Notes under the pieces: generated by a model | What the model was told of the DNA's origin: nothing | The model's database searches: none | What the model saw: only the letters and a program-made list of their open reading frames with translations | Origin: Deltaproteobacteria bacterium | GTDB lineage: Bacteria > Desulfobacterota > Desulfarculia > Desulfarculales > Desulfarculaceae | DNA length: 64,000 nt | NCBI GenBank assembly: GCA_020444205.1 | Contig: JAHLLJ010000002.1 | Location: 25,860 to 89,859 of the forward strand | Direction: 5' to 3' | Made by a program: the position numbers and the translations under genes | In this document: positions 9,663 through 20,437 of the stretch, in pieces | How the letters are laid out: every line of letters starts with the position of its first letter | Position numbering within the stretch: position 1 is the stretch's first letter

Positions 9663-10103
9663 GAGTTCTCCTCGGTCCCCCCTGATCGTAAGGGTTCACA
9701 CCGGCTGGCATTGCAAGGGCCCACGTCTGACCGTGGGCATTGAGTCTCCCCTGGGGAGCGTGATGCCCCCAGTGGTTTATCCGCCAGACTGAGCCGAATA
9801 ACAGCCGGTGGGTTGCCGGGTTATTTTCAACGTTTTCATCTTATCTCCGGTGACGCAAAAGGACAACAATCAATTGACTTTTCAAAGAGGTTTTTCTAGT
9901 GTTTTAAGTGGTGTTTTTCGGCGCTTAATAGATTGATTTGTGGTTCCAGTTGGCGGGACAAAATATCGGCGCAAAGTCTTTTCAAATAACGGAATAAAAC
10001 CCTAACCGCGGGCGCGGACCAAAGGTGCCAACCAGGTCCAGGATGCGGGCTGCGGTGTAGAGAGTCACGCAATGGCCGCCTCAAGGGCCTTGGGAGGATC
10101 AAG

Positions 10104-10529
10104 TTGAAATCTGGAATCGACATCCAACACTTAAGGGTAGGGCAATCCTATAGCAAGGACGTGGTGATCACCTCTGAAAGGGTGGAGTTGTTCGCCAAGG
10201 CTAGCGGGGACTTCAACCCCTTGCACCTGGATGATGAGTTTGCCCGCAGCACCCGCTTTGGCCAAAGAGTGGCCCACGGCATGCTCACCGGTGGGATTGT
10301 TGGTGGCATATTGGGCACCGAGTTTCCAGGTCACGGAACGATTTATCTTTCACAGGACATTAAATTTCTACGGCCGGTTTTCATTGACGACGTATTAACT
10401 ATAAAACTTGAAATAAACGAGGTGATAATAGATAAAAACAGGTTGGTATTGACCACCGAGGTTAGCAATCAAAGAGGAGAGAAAGTGGCAGTGGGCACGG
10501 CCAGGGTACTGCCCCCAGTCAGTGAGTAG
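10104..10529 (+). CDS. MaoC family dehydratase
   Basis: FAKASGDFNPLHLDDEFARSTRFGQRVAHGML hotdog/MaoC signature. Confidence 0.9.
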   Translation: MKSGIDIQHLRVGQSYSKDVVITSERVELFAKASGDFNPLHLDDEFARSTRFGQRVAHGMLTGGIVGGILGTEFPGHGTIYLSQDIKFLRPVFIDDVLTIKLEINEVIIDKNRLVLTTEVSNQRGEKVAVGTARVLPPVSE

Positions 10530-10675
10530 ACCTAGATGACTCCTGAAACCCGCTGAGGCTTAAAACAAAAGCCCGGACATGGCCAGACCCGTACCCTTGG
10601 GAAAGGTTCATGGGGTGCGGTATGAGCCGCTTGGAGATGGCCGGTTCAGGTTATTGCGCATAGGGTGACATAAAG

Positions 10676-10710
10676 AGTACGCCCCGGCCCGCGTGGGACC
10701 GGGGCGTACT
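10676..10710. terminator. hairpin terminator between convergent genes
   Basis: Perfect 12-bp stem agtacgccccgg / ccggggcgtact. Confidence 0.7.
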
Positions 10711-10727
10711 TTAGTATCGGACGTGAG

Positions 10728-11723
10728 TTAGGCTTCCTTGGCATCCAAGGCGCGCAGCACCTTCTCAGGAGTGGCCGGCAGGTTGGTTATCCAGATGCCC
10801 ACCGCGTCGTGGATGGCGTTGACAATGGCCGGGCCGGGGGTATTGGCGGTCATCTCGCCGATGCCCTTGGCTCCGTAGGGGCCATTGGTGGAGGGGCACT
10901 CGTAGATCACCGACTCCATGTCCGGCACGTCCATGGTGGTGGGTATGGCGTAGTCTCCCAGGTTGTCCGGCTGGAACTCCAGGCTGGGGAAGAAGGGATG
11001 CAGGTCCTCGGACATGGCCGCGCCCACACCCATGGTGGCCCCGCCATCGATCTGGCCCTCCAGATGGGTGGGATTCATGGCCTTGCCCACGTCATAGGAG
11101 TTGACCAGGCGCAAAATTTCCACCTGGCCGGTCTCGGTGTCCACCTCCACTTCGGCGTAGCTGGCCGCCCAGGCCAGGGTGCAGAAGGGATCGCACTCGC
11201 CTGTCTCCGGGTCCATGGCCGCGGGGTCGCGCATGTAGTGGCCCAGGCCCAGGATGAACCGGCGCATGCCAAAGGTGCCCGCCCCGGCCACCTCGCCGAT
11301 GCTCATGGCCTTGTCCGGGTTGTCCTTCACCCTAATCTGGCTGTCCACCGCCTCCAATTCGTCCGGGGAGCATTCCATCAGCTCGGCGGCTATCTCGAAG
11401 AGGATGCGCCGTGCGTCCTCGGCGGCCATCTTGGCTGCCAGACCGTCAACATAGGTGACCCGGCTGGCAAAGGTGCCGAAGCTCAAGGGGCAGTTGTCGG
11501 TATCATCATTGACCACCTTGACCGCTTCGTAGTCTATGCCCAACACCTCGGCGGTGATCTGGGCCATGATGGTCTTGCAGCCCTGGCCGATGTCGCAGGA
11601 ACCCACGGTCACCACGGCCGAGCCGTCAGGCTGGACTTTGACCATGGCCTGGCCGGAGTCGCCTCCGCCGCTCATGCCCGAGGGGTACATTCCCGCGGAG
11701 ATGCCTTTTCCTATCTTCTTCAT
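10728..11723 (-). CDS. xanthine dehydrogenase family, molybdopterin-binding subunit, C-terminal half (split gene)
   Basis: GISAGMYPSGMSGGGDSGQAMVKVQPDGSAVVTVGSCDIGQGCKTIMAQITAEVLG; start placed at ATG 11723, not at the longer ORF start 11816. Confidence 0.85.
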   Translation of the reverse strand: MKKIGKGISAGMYPSGMSGGGDSGQAMVKVQPDGSAVVTVGSCDIGQGCKTIMAQITAEVLGIDYEAVKVVNDDTDNCPLSFGTFASRVTYVDGLAAKMAAEDARRILFEIAAELMECSPDELEAVDSQIRVKDNPDKAMSIGEVAGAGTFGMRRFILGLGHYMRDPAAMDPETGECDPFCTLAWAASYAEVEVDTETGQVEILRLVNSYDVGKAMNPTHLEGQIDGGATMGVGAAMSEDLHPFFPSLEFQPDNLGDYAIPTTMDVPDMESVIYECPSTNGPYGAKGIGEMTANTPGPAIVNAIHDAVGIWITNLPATPEKVLRALDAKEA

Positions 11724-11727
11724 CTGA

Positions 11728-13092
11728 CTACCCCCTTTCCTGAGTGGAAGCCATGGCCTTAAGGTTGTCGGAAAGCTCCACCCCCGCCTTGGCGGCCAAG
11801 TTTTGCAACACCTCAATCACGGCCACGCTGTTAAGCACCCGCTTGGTGGGGGTGTACTCACCCTTGCGGAAGGCGTTGATCATGCGCACCTCCCAGGGGC
11901 TTTTGCCCAGGCGCTCGGCGATCTGGTCTATCTGCACCTCGGTGGCAAAGGCCGCCGGGGTGATGCCGAAGCCGCGCATGGAACTGGCCGGGGGCTTGTT
12001 GGTGTACACGCAATAGCCCCGGATGCGTACGTTGGGGATGAAGTAGGGGCCCGCCCCCAGGTAGCAGTGCTTTTCCACCACATAGGGGTTGAGGGAAGCG
12101 TAGGAGCCGGCGTCGCGGATGGAGGTCATCTGCCGGCCGATGATGCGGCCCTCTTTGGTCACCGCATCCTTGATGGTGATGTGCCAGGCGCCCCGGAAGG
12201 TGCTGTAGAGCAGGTCTTCCTCGCGAGTCCAGCGCCACTTGCAGGGGCGGCCGGTCTTTAGCGCCAGCAAGGCGGCTACGTGGTCGGCCTGAATGTCGTT
12301 CTTGCCGCCAAATCCTCCGCCCACCGTGCCGCCAACATAGTTCAGGTCAGCATAACCGGTATTGTGCCGCCAGGCGCTGCCGGTCTTGGGCTTCCACTGC
12401 TTGCAATGAACATCGCCGGGCTCCATCTGCAGAATGCCGCAGAGCATGCCCAGGTGGAAGTACAGGGCTTGGCTGACTGTGTAGACGGTCAGCTTGGGAC
12501 CGGCGTGGGGCACCGCCAAGGAACAGATGGGCTCCATGGGGGCGTGTTCCACCGAGGGATGCAGGTGAACGCTTTCCACGACCTCGTCGGCTTCGGCAAA
12601 GGCTTGGTCAACGTCGCCCAGGTTCACCTGGCGGTAGCCGTGGCCGTCCCACTCTTGCAGGTTGCCTTCCGGGCGCACCTTGGGCGCGCCTTGCTTCATG
12701 GACTCCAAGGGGTCGAGCACCGCCTGTTGTTCTTCGATCTCCAGGACGATCTTGTCCAGGGCCTCCATGGCGGTGTCTTCATCCACCGCGGCCACCGCCG
12801 CGATAACCTCGCCCTTGAAGCGGATGTTTTCCTCCACCAGCACCGGCTGGTCGGGAACCAGGCCGTAGGCGTTGCAGGGCACGTCGGCCGCAGTGATGAT
12901 CCCGGCCACGCCGGGCATGGCCTCGGCCGCGCTGGTATCCAGCTTTTTGACCTTGCCCTTGCTCACCGGGCTGCGCAGGGCCTTGACGGTCAGGGTGCCG
13001 GGCACCACCTGGTCGTCCACGAACTTGGTTTCGCCGGTGACGTGGGCCATGCCGTCGTAACGGGTGACTCTTTGTCCTATTACCTTGCTCAT
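11728..13092 (-). CDS. xanthine dehydrogenase family, molybdopterin-binding subunit, N-terminal half (split gene)
   Basis: DGMAHVTGETKFVDD..., GGTVGGGFGGKNDIQADHVAALLALKTGRPCKWRWTREEDL. Confidence 0.88.
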   Translation of the reverse strand: MSKVIGQRVTRYDGMAHVTGETKFVDDQVVPGTLTVKALRSPVSKGKVKKLDTSAAEAMPGVAGIITAADVPCNAYGLVPDQPVLVEENIRFKGEVIAAVAAVDEDTAMEALDKIVLEIEEQQAVLDPLESMKQGAPKVRPEGNLQEWDGHGYRQVNLGDVDQAFAEADEVVESVHLHPSVEHAPMEPICSLAVPHAGPKLTVYTVSQALYFHLGMLCGILQMEPGDVHCKQWKPKTGSAWRHNTGYADLNYVGGTVGGGFGGKNDIQADHVAALLALKTGRPCKWRWTREEDLLYSTFRGAWHITIKDAVTKEGRIIGRQMTSIRDAGSYASLNPYVVEKHCYLGAGPYFIPNVRIRGYCVYTNKPPASSMRGFGITPAAFATEVQIDQIAERLGKSPWEVRMINAFRKGEYTPTKRVLNSVAVIEVLQNLAAKAGVELSDNLKAMASTQERG

Positions 13093-13104
13093 GTGATCAC
13101 CCCC

Positions 13105-13572
13105 TTAGCCCTTCATTTCATCGGCCGCGGCCAAAACCGAGTCGATGATTTTCACGTACCCGGTGCAACGGCAGAGGTTGCCCGAGAGCGCCTCTTTCAC
13201 CTCGTCCCTGGTAGGGGAGGGGTTGGCGTCCAGCAGGGCCTTTGAAGCCATGATCATGCCCGGAGTGCAGAAGCCGCACTGGCTGCCGTAATGCTCGTGA
13301 AAGGCCTTTTGCAGAGGGTGGATATCGCCTGGTTCGGTGATGCCTTCCAGGGTGGTGACCGACTTGCCCTGAACCGACATGGCGTTGGTGATGCACGAGC
13401 GCACCAACACGCCGTCCAGGAGCACCGAGCAGGTGCCGCAGTCGCCGGTGTTGCAGCCCACCTTGGGGCTGGTGATGTGTAGCTTGTCGCGCAGGACCTC
13501 CAGCAGGGTGGTCTTAAGGCCCACCTCCACCTTGTAGCCCTGACCGTTTACGGTGAGTTCCAGAGTCTGCAT
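13105..13572 (-). CDS. xanthine dehydrogenase family (2Fe-2S)-binding subunit
   Basis: GCNTGDCGTCSVLLDG and CGFCTPGMIM...GNLCRCTGY cluster motifs. Confidence 0.93.
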   Translation of the reverse strand: MQTLELTVNGQGYKVEVGLKTTLLEVLRDKLHITSPKVGCNTGDCGTCSVLLDGVLVRSCITNAMSVQGKSVTTLEGITEPGDIHPLQKAFHEHYGSQCGFCTPGMIMASKALLDANPSPTRDEVKEALSGNLCRCTGYVKIIDSVLAAADEMKG

Positions 13573-13585
13573 GGAGCCCTCCCTT

Positions 13586-14434
13586 CTAACCGGCCAGCTC
13601 GGTGAGCAGTTGCTTGACCACCGCCTCGGAGGCCCGCTTGCGATACCAGGCGGTGCCCCGCGCGTCGTCGATGGGGCTGGTGGCCTCTGCCGCGGTCTTG
13701 GCCGCCGCCGCTGCGTTTTCCTCGTCCAAGGCCTTGCCCTGGAGCAGGGCGGCCGCTTCGGTGGCCAGCAGGGGAGTGGGAGCCACCGCGCCCAGGGCGA
13801 TGGCCGCGCCGTCCACCTTGCCGCCGCTCAGGGGGCAGTAGATGGCCACCGACACCACCGATAGGCTCTGCGCCTTGCGCTTGCCCACCTTGCGGTAAGC
13901 CCACTTGGCCTCGGCCGACTGAGCGGGCACCTTGACCTGAGCGATGATTTCATCGGCGGCCAGCACGCTCTGGCCTGGGCCGGTGAAGAACTCGGCCAGG
14001 ACTACCTCGCGTTCGCCGCCCGCGCCCACCAAAAGCAGACTGGCGCCCAGGGCCAGCAGGGGAGTGGCCGTGTCCGCCGCTGGAGAGGCGTTGGCCAGGT
14101 TGCCGCCGATGGTCCCGGCGTTGCGGATGGCCGGGGAAGCCATCTGCTTGATGGCCGCGGCCAACAGAGGCGCCTTTTCGGCCACCAGGGAAGAATCCAA
14201 GATTTGGTTCAACGGCGTAGCCGCGCCAATAAGCAGAGAATCACCCTCTTGGCTGATACCGTCCATTCCAGCATCGCCCAGGTAGATGAGTACCTGTGGT
14301 TTGAACGCGCGTTTGTTTACGGCGACCATGAGGTCGGTCCCTCCGGCCAAGACGCGGGCAGCTTCGCCGTGTTGGGCCAGAAGGCCCGCGGCCTCCTGCG
14401 GGCTGACAGCCCGGAAGAATTCACCTTCAGCCAT
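13586..14434 (-). CDS. xanthine dehydrogenase family FAD-binding subunit
   Basis: VLAGGTDLMVAVNKR, IRNAGTIGGNLANASPAADTATPLLAL. Confidence 0.92.
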   Translation of the reverse strand: MAEGEFFRAVSPQEAAGLLAQHGEAARVLAGGTDLMVAVNKRAFKPQVLIYLGDAGMDGISQEGDSLLIGAATPLNQILDSSLVAEKAPLLAAAIKQMASPAIRNAGTIGGNLANASPAADTATPLLALGASLLLVGAGGEREVVLAEFFTGPGQSVLAADEIIAQVKVPAQSAEAKWAYRKVGKRKAQSLSVVSVAIYCPLSGGKVDGAAIALGAVAPTPLLATEAAALLQGKALDEENAAAAAKTAAEATSPIDDARGTAWYRKRASEAVVKQLLTELAG

Positions 14435-14533
14435 AACAGTTCTCCTCCAAATAAGGGAATGTAGATAAATAAAACCCTCTGATTAACTCGTAGCTCATCA
14501 AGGGGTAGGCATCAGTCTCTAGCGGGAATGCGC

Positions 14534-16186
14534 CTACAACCAGGCGGCCCCATCCTCAGCGCCGGCCACACCCGACCGGTATGCCCGGAGCATTCCTTTG
14601 GCCGGATGCTCGGGCCGCTTGAGGCCCCCACCCCTACGGCGATTCATTTCCTCCTCAGGCACCAACAACTCCAGGCGGCCGCCAGGCACGTTGATGACGA
14701 TCTCATCGCCGTCCTCCACATAGGCCAGGGGCCCTCCTTCCCAGGCCTCGGGCGAGACGTGACCCACGCATGGCCCCCTGGTGGCCCCGGAAAAGCGGCC
14801 ATCAGTGACCATGGCGACCGAGGTGTGCAGGCCCATGCCCACCAGCATGGCCGCCGGTATGGACAGCTCGCGCATGCCGGGGCTTCCCTTGGGTCCCTCG
14901 TGACGCACCACCAACACGCTGCCCGGCTTGACCTCCTTTTCCATGAGGAAGCTCCTCACGTCTTCCTCGGAGTCGAAGACCACGGCCGGTCCTTGGTGCT
15001 TGAGCATGGAAGGCTCCACCCCGGTTTTTTTGACCACCGCCCCGGCCGGGGCCAGGCTGCCGTAGAGCAGGCCGAAGCAGCCAGACGAGGCCAGGGGATC
15101 GTCGGCTGCGTGGATCACCTCGCCGTCCGGTTCGGGCGCGGCGTCCAGGGCCTGGCCCAGGGTGCCGCCCATGGCCAAGGGGGCCTCCAGGTCCAGGTGC
15201 TCGCTAATCGCTTTGAGCACTGTGGGCACCCCTCCGGCGGCGTGATAATCCTCCAGGTTATAGGCGCTGGAGGGCTTGAACTTGGCCACCACCGGCACCG
15301 AGGCCTGGAGGCGGTCGAACTGGGCCAGGTCCATGTCCAGCTCCAGACGCCGGGCCAGGGCCATGAGGTGCAGCACCGCATTGGTGCTGCCGCCCGAAGC
15401 GGAGACGTACTTCACGCCGTTGGCCAGGGAAGCGGGAGTCATCAAGGAGCGGAAGTTAACCCCCCGTCGCGTTAGCTCCACCGCCGCCTCGCCCGCGTCG
15501 CGGGCCTGGCGCACCTTGGCCGCGGCAAAAGTGAGCATGGTGGCCGAGCCGAAGGGGGCCACTCCGGAGGCCTCCAGGAAACAGCCCATGGTGTTGGCCG
15601 TGCCCATCATGGAGCAGGTCCCGGCACTGGGGCAGAAGCTCTCCTGCCAGGCCAGGAAGGTATCCTGATCTATGTCCTCATTACGCCGCTGGCCGATGGC
15701 TTCCTTGAGGTCGCTGGTCACCATCTGGCGCTCGCCCTGGCGGCAGGGCATCATGGCCCCGGCGGTGAGGAACACCGTGGGGATGTTCAATCGGGCGGCG
15801 GCCAGGAGCATGCCGGGGATGATCTTGTCGCAGGAGGCCAGCATGACCATGCCCTCAAAGCCGTGGGCCGCCACCATGGCCTCTATGCTGGCGGCTATGA
15901 GGTCGCGCTGGGGCAGGATGTAGCGCTGCCCCGGACCCTGAGCCATGCCGTCGCAAGGGGCGGGCACGTTGAACTCGCCCGGCGCGCCTCCGGCGGCCCA
16001 GATGCCCTCCTTCACCCGGGCGGCCAGATCGCGCAGAGGCGCGTGGCCCGGGTTCACCTCGGTAAAGGAGTTGACCACCGCGATCATGGGCTTGGCCAGA
16101 TCGGCGGAGCGGTAGCCCACCGAATGCATGAGCCCCCGGTAATAAGCCTCGGTTATGTCGGTGGCGTCGCCGCGATGTTTCGTCAT
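14534..16186 (-). CDS. dihydroxy-acid dehydratase family protein (IlvD/Edd), second copy
   Basis: [41 protein letters not shown] motifs, [15 protein letters not shown]. Confidence 0.92.
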   Translation of the reverse strand: MTKHRGDATDITEAYYRGLMHSVGYRSADLAKPMIAVVNSFTEVNPGHAPLRDLAARVKEGIWAAGGAPGEFNVPAPCDGMAQGPGQRYILPQRDLIAASIEAMVAAHGFEGMVMLASCDKIIPGMLLAAARLNIPTVFLTAGAMMPCRQGERQMVTSDLKEAIGQRRNEDIDQDTFLAWQESFCPSAGTCSMMGTANTMGCFLEASGVAPFGSATMLTFAAAKVRQARDAGEAAVELTRRGVNFRSLMTPASLANGVKYVSASGGSTNAVLHLMALARRLELDMDLAQFDRLQASVPVVAKFKPSSAYNLEDYHAAGGVPTVLKAISEHLDLEAPLAMGGTLGQALDAAPEPDGEVIHAADDPLASSGCFGLLYGSLAPAGAVVKKTGVEPSMLKHQGPAVVFDSEEDVRSFLMEKEVKPGSVLVVRHEGPKGSPGMRELSIPAAMLVGMGLHTSVAMVTDGRFSGATRGPCVGHVSPEAWEGGPLAYVEDGDEIVINVPGGRLELLVPEEEMNRRRGGGLKRPEHPAKGMLRAYRSGVAGAEDGAAWL

Positions 16187-16188
16187 CG

Positions 16189-17082
16189 TCAGATCTTCCT
16201 AAACTCCACGCCCAGCAGCCGCTCGAACACCTTGAACATGGCCCCCTTGCCCAGGTCGCCGTGGCCCTCGGCCAGGGCCATCTGATAGGTGGTGGTGGCC
16301 GCGCTGGTCATGGGCAGGGGTATCTGCTTGTTGGCCGAGATCTCGGCCGCGCTGATCATGTCCTTGTAGGCGTGCTTCAGGGGATAGCCCTGGTCGAACA
16401 CCCCATCCAAGGCCAGGGGCGCGAAGAACTCGGCTGCAAAGCTGCGCCCGGTGCCGGTGGTCACCACCTGGGTTACCTTTTCCGGGTCCAGGCCCAGCTT
16501 GGCGGCCATGGGCAGAATCTCGGCTATGGCCGCGCAGGAGATGTTGAACAAAAGCTGGTTGACCAGCTTGGTGAGCTGGCCGCTGCCCACCTCGCCCATG
16601 CTCAGCACCTTGTTGCCCATGGCGTTAAAGGCCGGGGTCAAGGCCTCGAACACCTCGGGCGAGCCGCCATACATGATGGTCAGCTCGCCGGTCTTGGCCC
16701 GTGCCTCCATGCCCGATACCGGGGCGTCCACCAACACCACGCCCTGGCCGGCCAGGCGCTCGGCCATGTCCAGGGTGGGCAAATAGCTGGTGGTGCCGCA
16801 GTCGCAGATGATCAGGCCGGGAGGGGCAGTGGCGGCCAGGCCGTCCTTGCCGAAGATGACCTCTTCCACTATGGCGGTGTTGGGCAGGCTCAGGAACACC
16901 CAGTCGCTGCCCTGGGCCAGGGCAGCCGGGCTGGCCGCCTGCTTGGCTCCGGCCTGCATAAGTTCGTCGACCGCCGCCTGGTTCAGGTCGAACACCGTGG
17001 TGTCGAAACCGGCCTTGACGATGTTGATGGCCATCCATTTGCCCATCTGCCCCAGGCCGATGAATCCTACTTTCTTGCCCAT
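16189..17082 (-). CDS. NAD(P)-dependent oxidoreductase, 3-hydroxyisobutyrate/tartronate-semialdehyde/2-(hydroxymethyl)glutarate dehydrogenase family
   Basis: [21 protein letters not shown] Rossmann motif, [36 protein letters not shown]. Confidence 0.9.
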   Translation of the reverse strand: MGKKVGFIGLGQMGKWMAINIVKAGFDTTVFDLNQAAVDELMQAGAKQAASPAALAQGSDWVFLSLPNTAIVEEVIFGKDGLAATAPPGLIICDCGTTSYLPTLDMAERLAGQGVVLVDAPVSGMEARAKTGELTIMYGGSPEVFEALTPAFNAMGNKVLSMGEVGSGQLTKLVNQLLFNISCAAIAEILPMAAKLGLDPEKVTQVVTTGTGRSFAAEFFAPLALDGVFDQGYPLKHAYKDMISAAEISANKQIPLPMTSAATTTYQMALAEGHGDLGKGAMFKVFERLLGVEFRKI

Positions 17083-17093
17083 AAATTGCGTCC

Positions 17094-17981
17094 CTAATCC
17101 AGACCCAGCATGGCCGCCGGGTTTGTTTGCACCATTTTTTTCACCTCAGCCTGGCTAAAGCCGAAGTTCAATACATCGGTGATGTAGATGCCCATCTGTT
17201 GGGCGGGTATGGGGTTGAGCCATTGTCCGCTGTCGGTGCTCATGATGCAGTGCCCCGCGCCCACCGCCTTCATGCCCTCGAACAAGGTCTCGCGGGTGAT
17301 GGGGTGGCCTACCTGGCGAGTGGTGTCGTTGAACACGTGCTCCAACCAAGTGGCCCCCAGGTCCAACAGCTCCTTCATTTCCTCTACGCTGTAGTTCACA
17401 AAGCTGGCCATGGGGTGGGTGACCACGATCTTCTTGACTCCGCGCTGAGCAGCCTCGGCCACCAGCACCTTGGCCTCGGGCTTGCTCACGTGCCCGGTGG
17501 CCAGGGAGGAGTCGTGGGCGATGATATGGTCAAAGATGGCGTAGCACTCGTCCAACAGGCTGCCGTCTTCCTTGAGGATGTACAGGCCCTGTAAATCCGC
17601 GCTGATTTCCCCGGCCAGATTCTTGACGTGACTCTTGTTGGCCACGAACTCCCGAGAGTGCAGGGTGGGCATCCACACCGTCTTGGCCCCCATCTTGAGC
17701 GCCGGGCCCACTGCCTGGGGATTGACCCCGCCCACTGACATGTTCAGGGCGATGCCTCCGAACACCGGAAAGCCGGTGACCTCGCTGGCAACCTGGGCCC
17801 GGGCCGCGGTCTCGGTCCAGTGGTTTTTTATAAGGATGGCCCGCATGCCGACCTCTTGGGCGGTCTGGGCCAGCTCCACGTCGTTCATGATGCGCGGGTA
17901 TACGTCGGGCGCGGAGTGGATGTGAATGTCGCAGGCCCCTTCCAGGAGGCCCCGCACCGTGGGTGTAAAGCGCAGGTTCAT
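17094..17981 (-). CDS. DUF6282-like/amidohydrolase-superfamily protein
   Basis: CDIHIHSAPDVYPR metal-binding-like motif; start placed at ATG 17981. Confidence 0.65.
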   Translation of the reverse strand: MNLRFTPTVRGLLEGACDIHIHSAPDVYPRIMNDVELAQTAQEVGMRAILIKNHWTETAARAQVASEVTGFPVFGGIALNMSVGGVNPQAVGPALKMGAKTVWMPTLHSREFVANKSHVKNLAGEISADLQGLYILKEDGSLLDECYAIFDHIIAHDSSLATGHVSKPEAKVLVAEAAQRGVKKIVVTHPMASFVNYSVEEMKELLDLGATWLEHVFNDTTRQVGHPITRETLFEGMKAVGAGHCIMSTDSGQWLNPIPAQQMGIYITDVLNFGFSQAEVKKMVQTNPAAMLGLD

Positions 17982-17983
17982 AT

Positions 17984-19288
17984 CTAATACCTCTCGGGTC
18001 GCTTGTTGGGATCGTTGAGGCCGGTGGGCAGCACCCACTTGCCGTAGGGGAAGTTGCCCACTCGCATGGAATCTCCGTGCTTTTCCCGGGCCAGCTCATA
18101 GGCCTGTTCCAGGGAGGTGACCGCGGTGATGCGGTTCATGGCAAAGTCCTCCAGGCGCTCGGGCTCGGTGACCACGATCACTTCCTTGCGGGCCATGATT
18201 TCGATGATGGGCATCCAAAGGCAGGCGTGCCAAAGGGCCTGCTTGCCGTAGAAAACGTCTTCGAACAGCCGTCGGATGGCTTGGGGGATAGGGGGCATGT
18301 AGTCCTTGGCATAGGAGTAGTGAGCCATTCCGCCGGGCACCGGGGTGGCCAGGATAATGGTGCCTCCGTCCTCTACGAAATGGTCCAGATTGGCCACCGG
18401 CCAGCAGGCGTGCGCGAAAAAGAAGTCTCCCTGGAAGCTGCCGGCAATGGCCAGGTCCACCTTGCCCCCGGCACGCTCCACGTCAAAGGTGTAGTGCCCG
18501 TCGTACTTGGCCACCGAGGCCCGGTGAGCGGCAATGGTCTCACCGGAGGTCAGCTCCATCACCTCCAGCTCCGGGTTGAGCACCGCCAGCAGGGACATGT
18601 CCAGGCCGGACAGACGGCAGGCATCCTCGATGTCCTCGCGCATGCGGTTTAGCGGCGGCTCGTATCCTACATTGGAATAGGGCGAGGTCATCAGCCGGTG
18701 GTTCCACTCGATGGTCTCAAAGGAGCTGACCCCGGGCACGATCATGGAGCCTCCCCCGCCGTAGCCCCACAAGGTGGCTTGGGTCATGGTCACCGCCAGG
18801 GTGAGGTCGGCCTCCAGAAAGCGCTTGTGGCAGCTCAGGGGGGTGCCGTAGGTGGTGACTCCCACAAAATCGAAGTCCCAGGTTTCGCGCGCCTTGCTTT
18901 GATACACCGGCACGTCCGAGGCCAGAATCTGCTTACCCAGCTTGCGCTCCAACTCGGCCTCGTTCATTTCGCGCAGCAGGCCGCTGGCCACCAGTATCTC
19001 GGCCTTTTTACCGGCCCCGGCGATGGCCTCCAGGATGGGTGGAAGCAGTTTGTGGGCCGGAGTGAGGCGAGCGAAGTTGTCCACCAGAATGCACACGTTT
19101 TGCGCCTGGTTCAGGCGCTCGCTGAAGGGCGGGCCCTGAATCGGATTTTCCAGGGCGTTCATGACCGCCTGCTCCAGGCCGGCCAGGGGAGCGGGAAATT
19201 TTTTAGCGGTATCCAGGACCAGGCTTTCGCTAGGCAGGTCGAAGTCCAGGATGCCCTTTACTCCGTAGGGCACTTGGATGTGGGCCAT
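17984..19288 (-). CDS. LarA-like nickel-dependent lactate racemase family protein
   Basis: DLPSESLVLD N-terminus, LVDNFARLTPAHKLLPPILE, GYGGGGSMIVPGVSSFETIEWNH LarA-family signatures. Confidence 0.8.
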   Translation of the reverse strand: MAHIQVPYGVKGILDFDLPSESLVLDTAKKFPAPLAGLEQAVMNALENPIQGPPFSERLNQAQNVCILVDNFARLTPAHKLLPPILEAIAGAGKKAEILVASGLLREMNEAELERKLGKQILASDVPVYQSKARETWDFDFVGVTTYGTPLSCHKRFLEADLTLAVTMTQATLWGYGGGGSMIVPGVSSFETIEWNHRLMTSPYSNVGYEPPLNRMREDIEDACRLSGLDMSLLAVLNPELEVMELTSGETIAAHRASVAKYDGHYTFDVERAGGKVDLAIAGSFQGDFFFAHACWPVANLDHFVEDGGTIILATPVPGGMAHYSYAKDYMPPIPQAIRRLFEDVFYGKQALWHACLWMPIIEIMARKEVIVVTEPERLEDFAMNRITAVTSLEQAYELAREKHGDSMRVGNFPYGKWVLPTGLNDPNKRPERY

Positions 19289-19339
19289 GGGCGCCTATGC
19301 TCCTTGCCCACCCGCTGCCGAAAAGCCGGTCCAGGTACT

Positions 19340-20074
19340 TTATCTGGCCTGGACCTTTTGCACGGCCTCGGGATGGTGGCGGTAGTAGTCTTCAAGGCTG
19401 ATGCGGAAATCCTCTATGTGGCGGCGCATGGCCTCACTGGCCGCGGCTGGGTCGTGATCGGCTATGGCCTGGTAAATCTCCCGGTGTGATTTCACCGAGC
19501 GTTGGGACAGGCCGGGCAAGATGTTCAAGGACTCGGCGGTCCAGCGTTCCATGAATCCCCGGATGGTGGCCAAAAGGTGGCCCATGAAGCGGTTGCCCGA
19601 GGCCTCGGCGATGAGCAGGTGGAAAAGCATGTTCTTTTTGCCGTAAGAGTTGATGTCGCCCTTTTTCTGGAACTTTTCCATCTCCTGCAGCAGGCGTCCC
19701 AGCTCCTTGATCTGCTTGGCCGAGGCATTGGCCGCCGCCAGCTCCACCGCTCCCACTTCCACCACCCGGCGAGCCTCAATCAGCTCCACTGTGGCGTTGG
19801 GGTCATCGATGAGCGGGGCGTTGATGTGCTCGGTGTAGATAAGCGGCGCGCTGGTTATGATCACCGTGCCGATCTTGGGCCGCTGCTCCACCACCCCCAA
19901 AATGGCCAAGGTGTGCAGGGCCTCGCGCAGCACAGTGCGGCTCACCCCCAGCTGTTCGGCAAATTCGTTCTGATTGGGAAGCTTGTCGCCTTCGCCCAAC
20001 TCCCCTGCGGTTATCATCCGCTTGATCTCGTCGATGACGCGATCAGCCAGCTTCTTCTTATTGATAGACGCCAT
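19340..20074 (-). CDS. FadR/GntR-family transcriptional regulator
   Basis: N-terminal wHTH GEGDKLPNQNEFAEQLGVSRTVLREALHTLAILGVVEQRPKIGTVI plus FCD-like C-terminal domain. Confidence 0.92.
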   Translation of the reverse strand: MASINKKKLADRVIDEIKRMITAGELGEGDKLPNQNEFAEQLGVSRTVLREALHTLAILGVVEQRPKIGTVIITSAPLIYTEHINAPLIDDPNATVELIEARRVVEVGAVELAAANASAKQIKELGRLLQEMEKFQKKGDINSYGKKNMLFHLLIAEASGNRFMGHLLATIRGFMERWTAESLNILPGLSQRSVKSHREIYQAIADHDPAAASEAMRRHIEDFRISLEDYYRHHPEAVQKVQAR

Positions 20075-20259
20075 GTTCTCCTCGGCAATGCGCTGGGCCC
20101 GCCGGAGCAGTCTCCGGACCGGCCTGGAAAAGGGGAATCGCGATCTGGGTCCTATGATAGCGCAATATGTTCACCGTACATGCCACCAGAACGCGCCTGT
20201 CTCCGGCTGCGGGGCGGTAGAAACTGGCCGGAACCTCCGCCTGAGCCGGATAGAATCAA

Positions 20260-20276
20260 ATGATAGTATTTTATTA
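20260..20276. repeat. left arm of 17-bp inverted repeat, candidate operator
   Basis: atgatagtattttatta, exact reverse complement of 20462-20478. Confidence 0.75.
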
Positions 20277-20300
20277 TCAAAAGACTAAAAGAGCAGTCAA
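20272..20300 (-). promoter_or_regulatory. predicted sigma70-type promoter of gntR/larA direction
   Basis: On minus strand: TTGACT (20300-20295), 17-bp spacer, ATAATA (20277-20272). Confidence 0.55.
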
Positions 20301-20437
20301 GCCCCAAAAAGGGCTGAGGCGATCAATAAAATCCGTCCTGCCATGTGGAACAATCCCAAAAGCCTCGCTCTTATAACTATCTAATATAAAATAATAAATA
20401 AACCTTAATCTGAAATTGCTTGCGCACCAGGTTTGGC

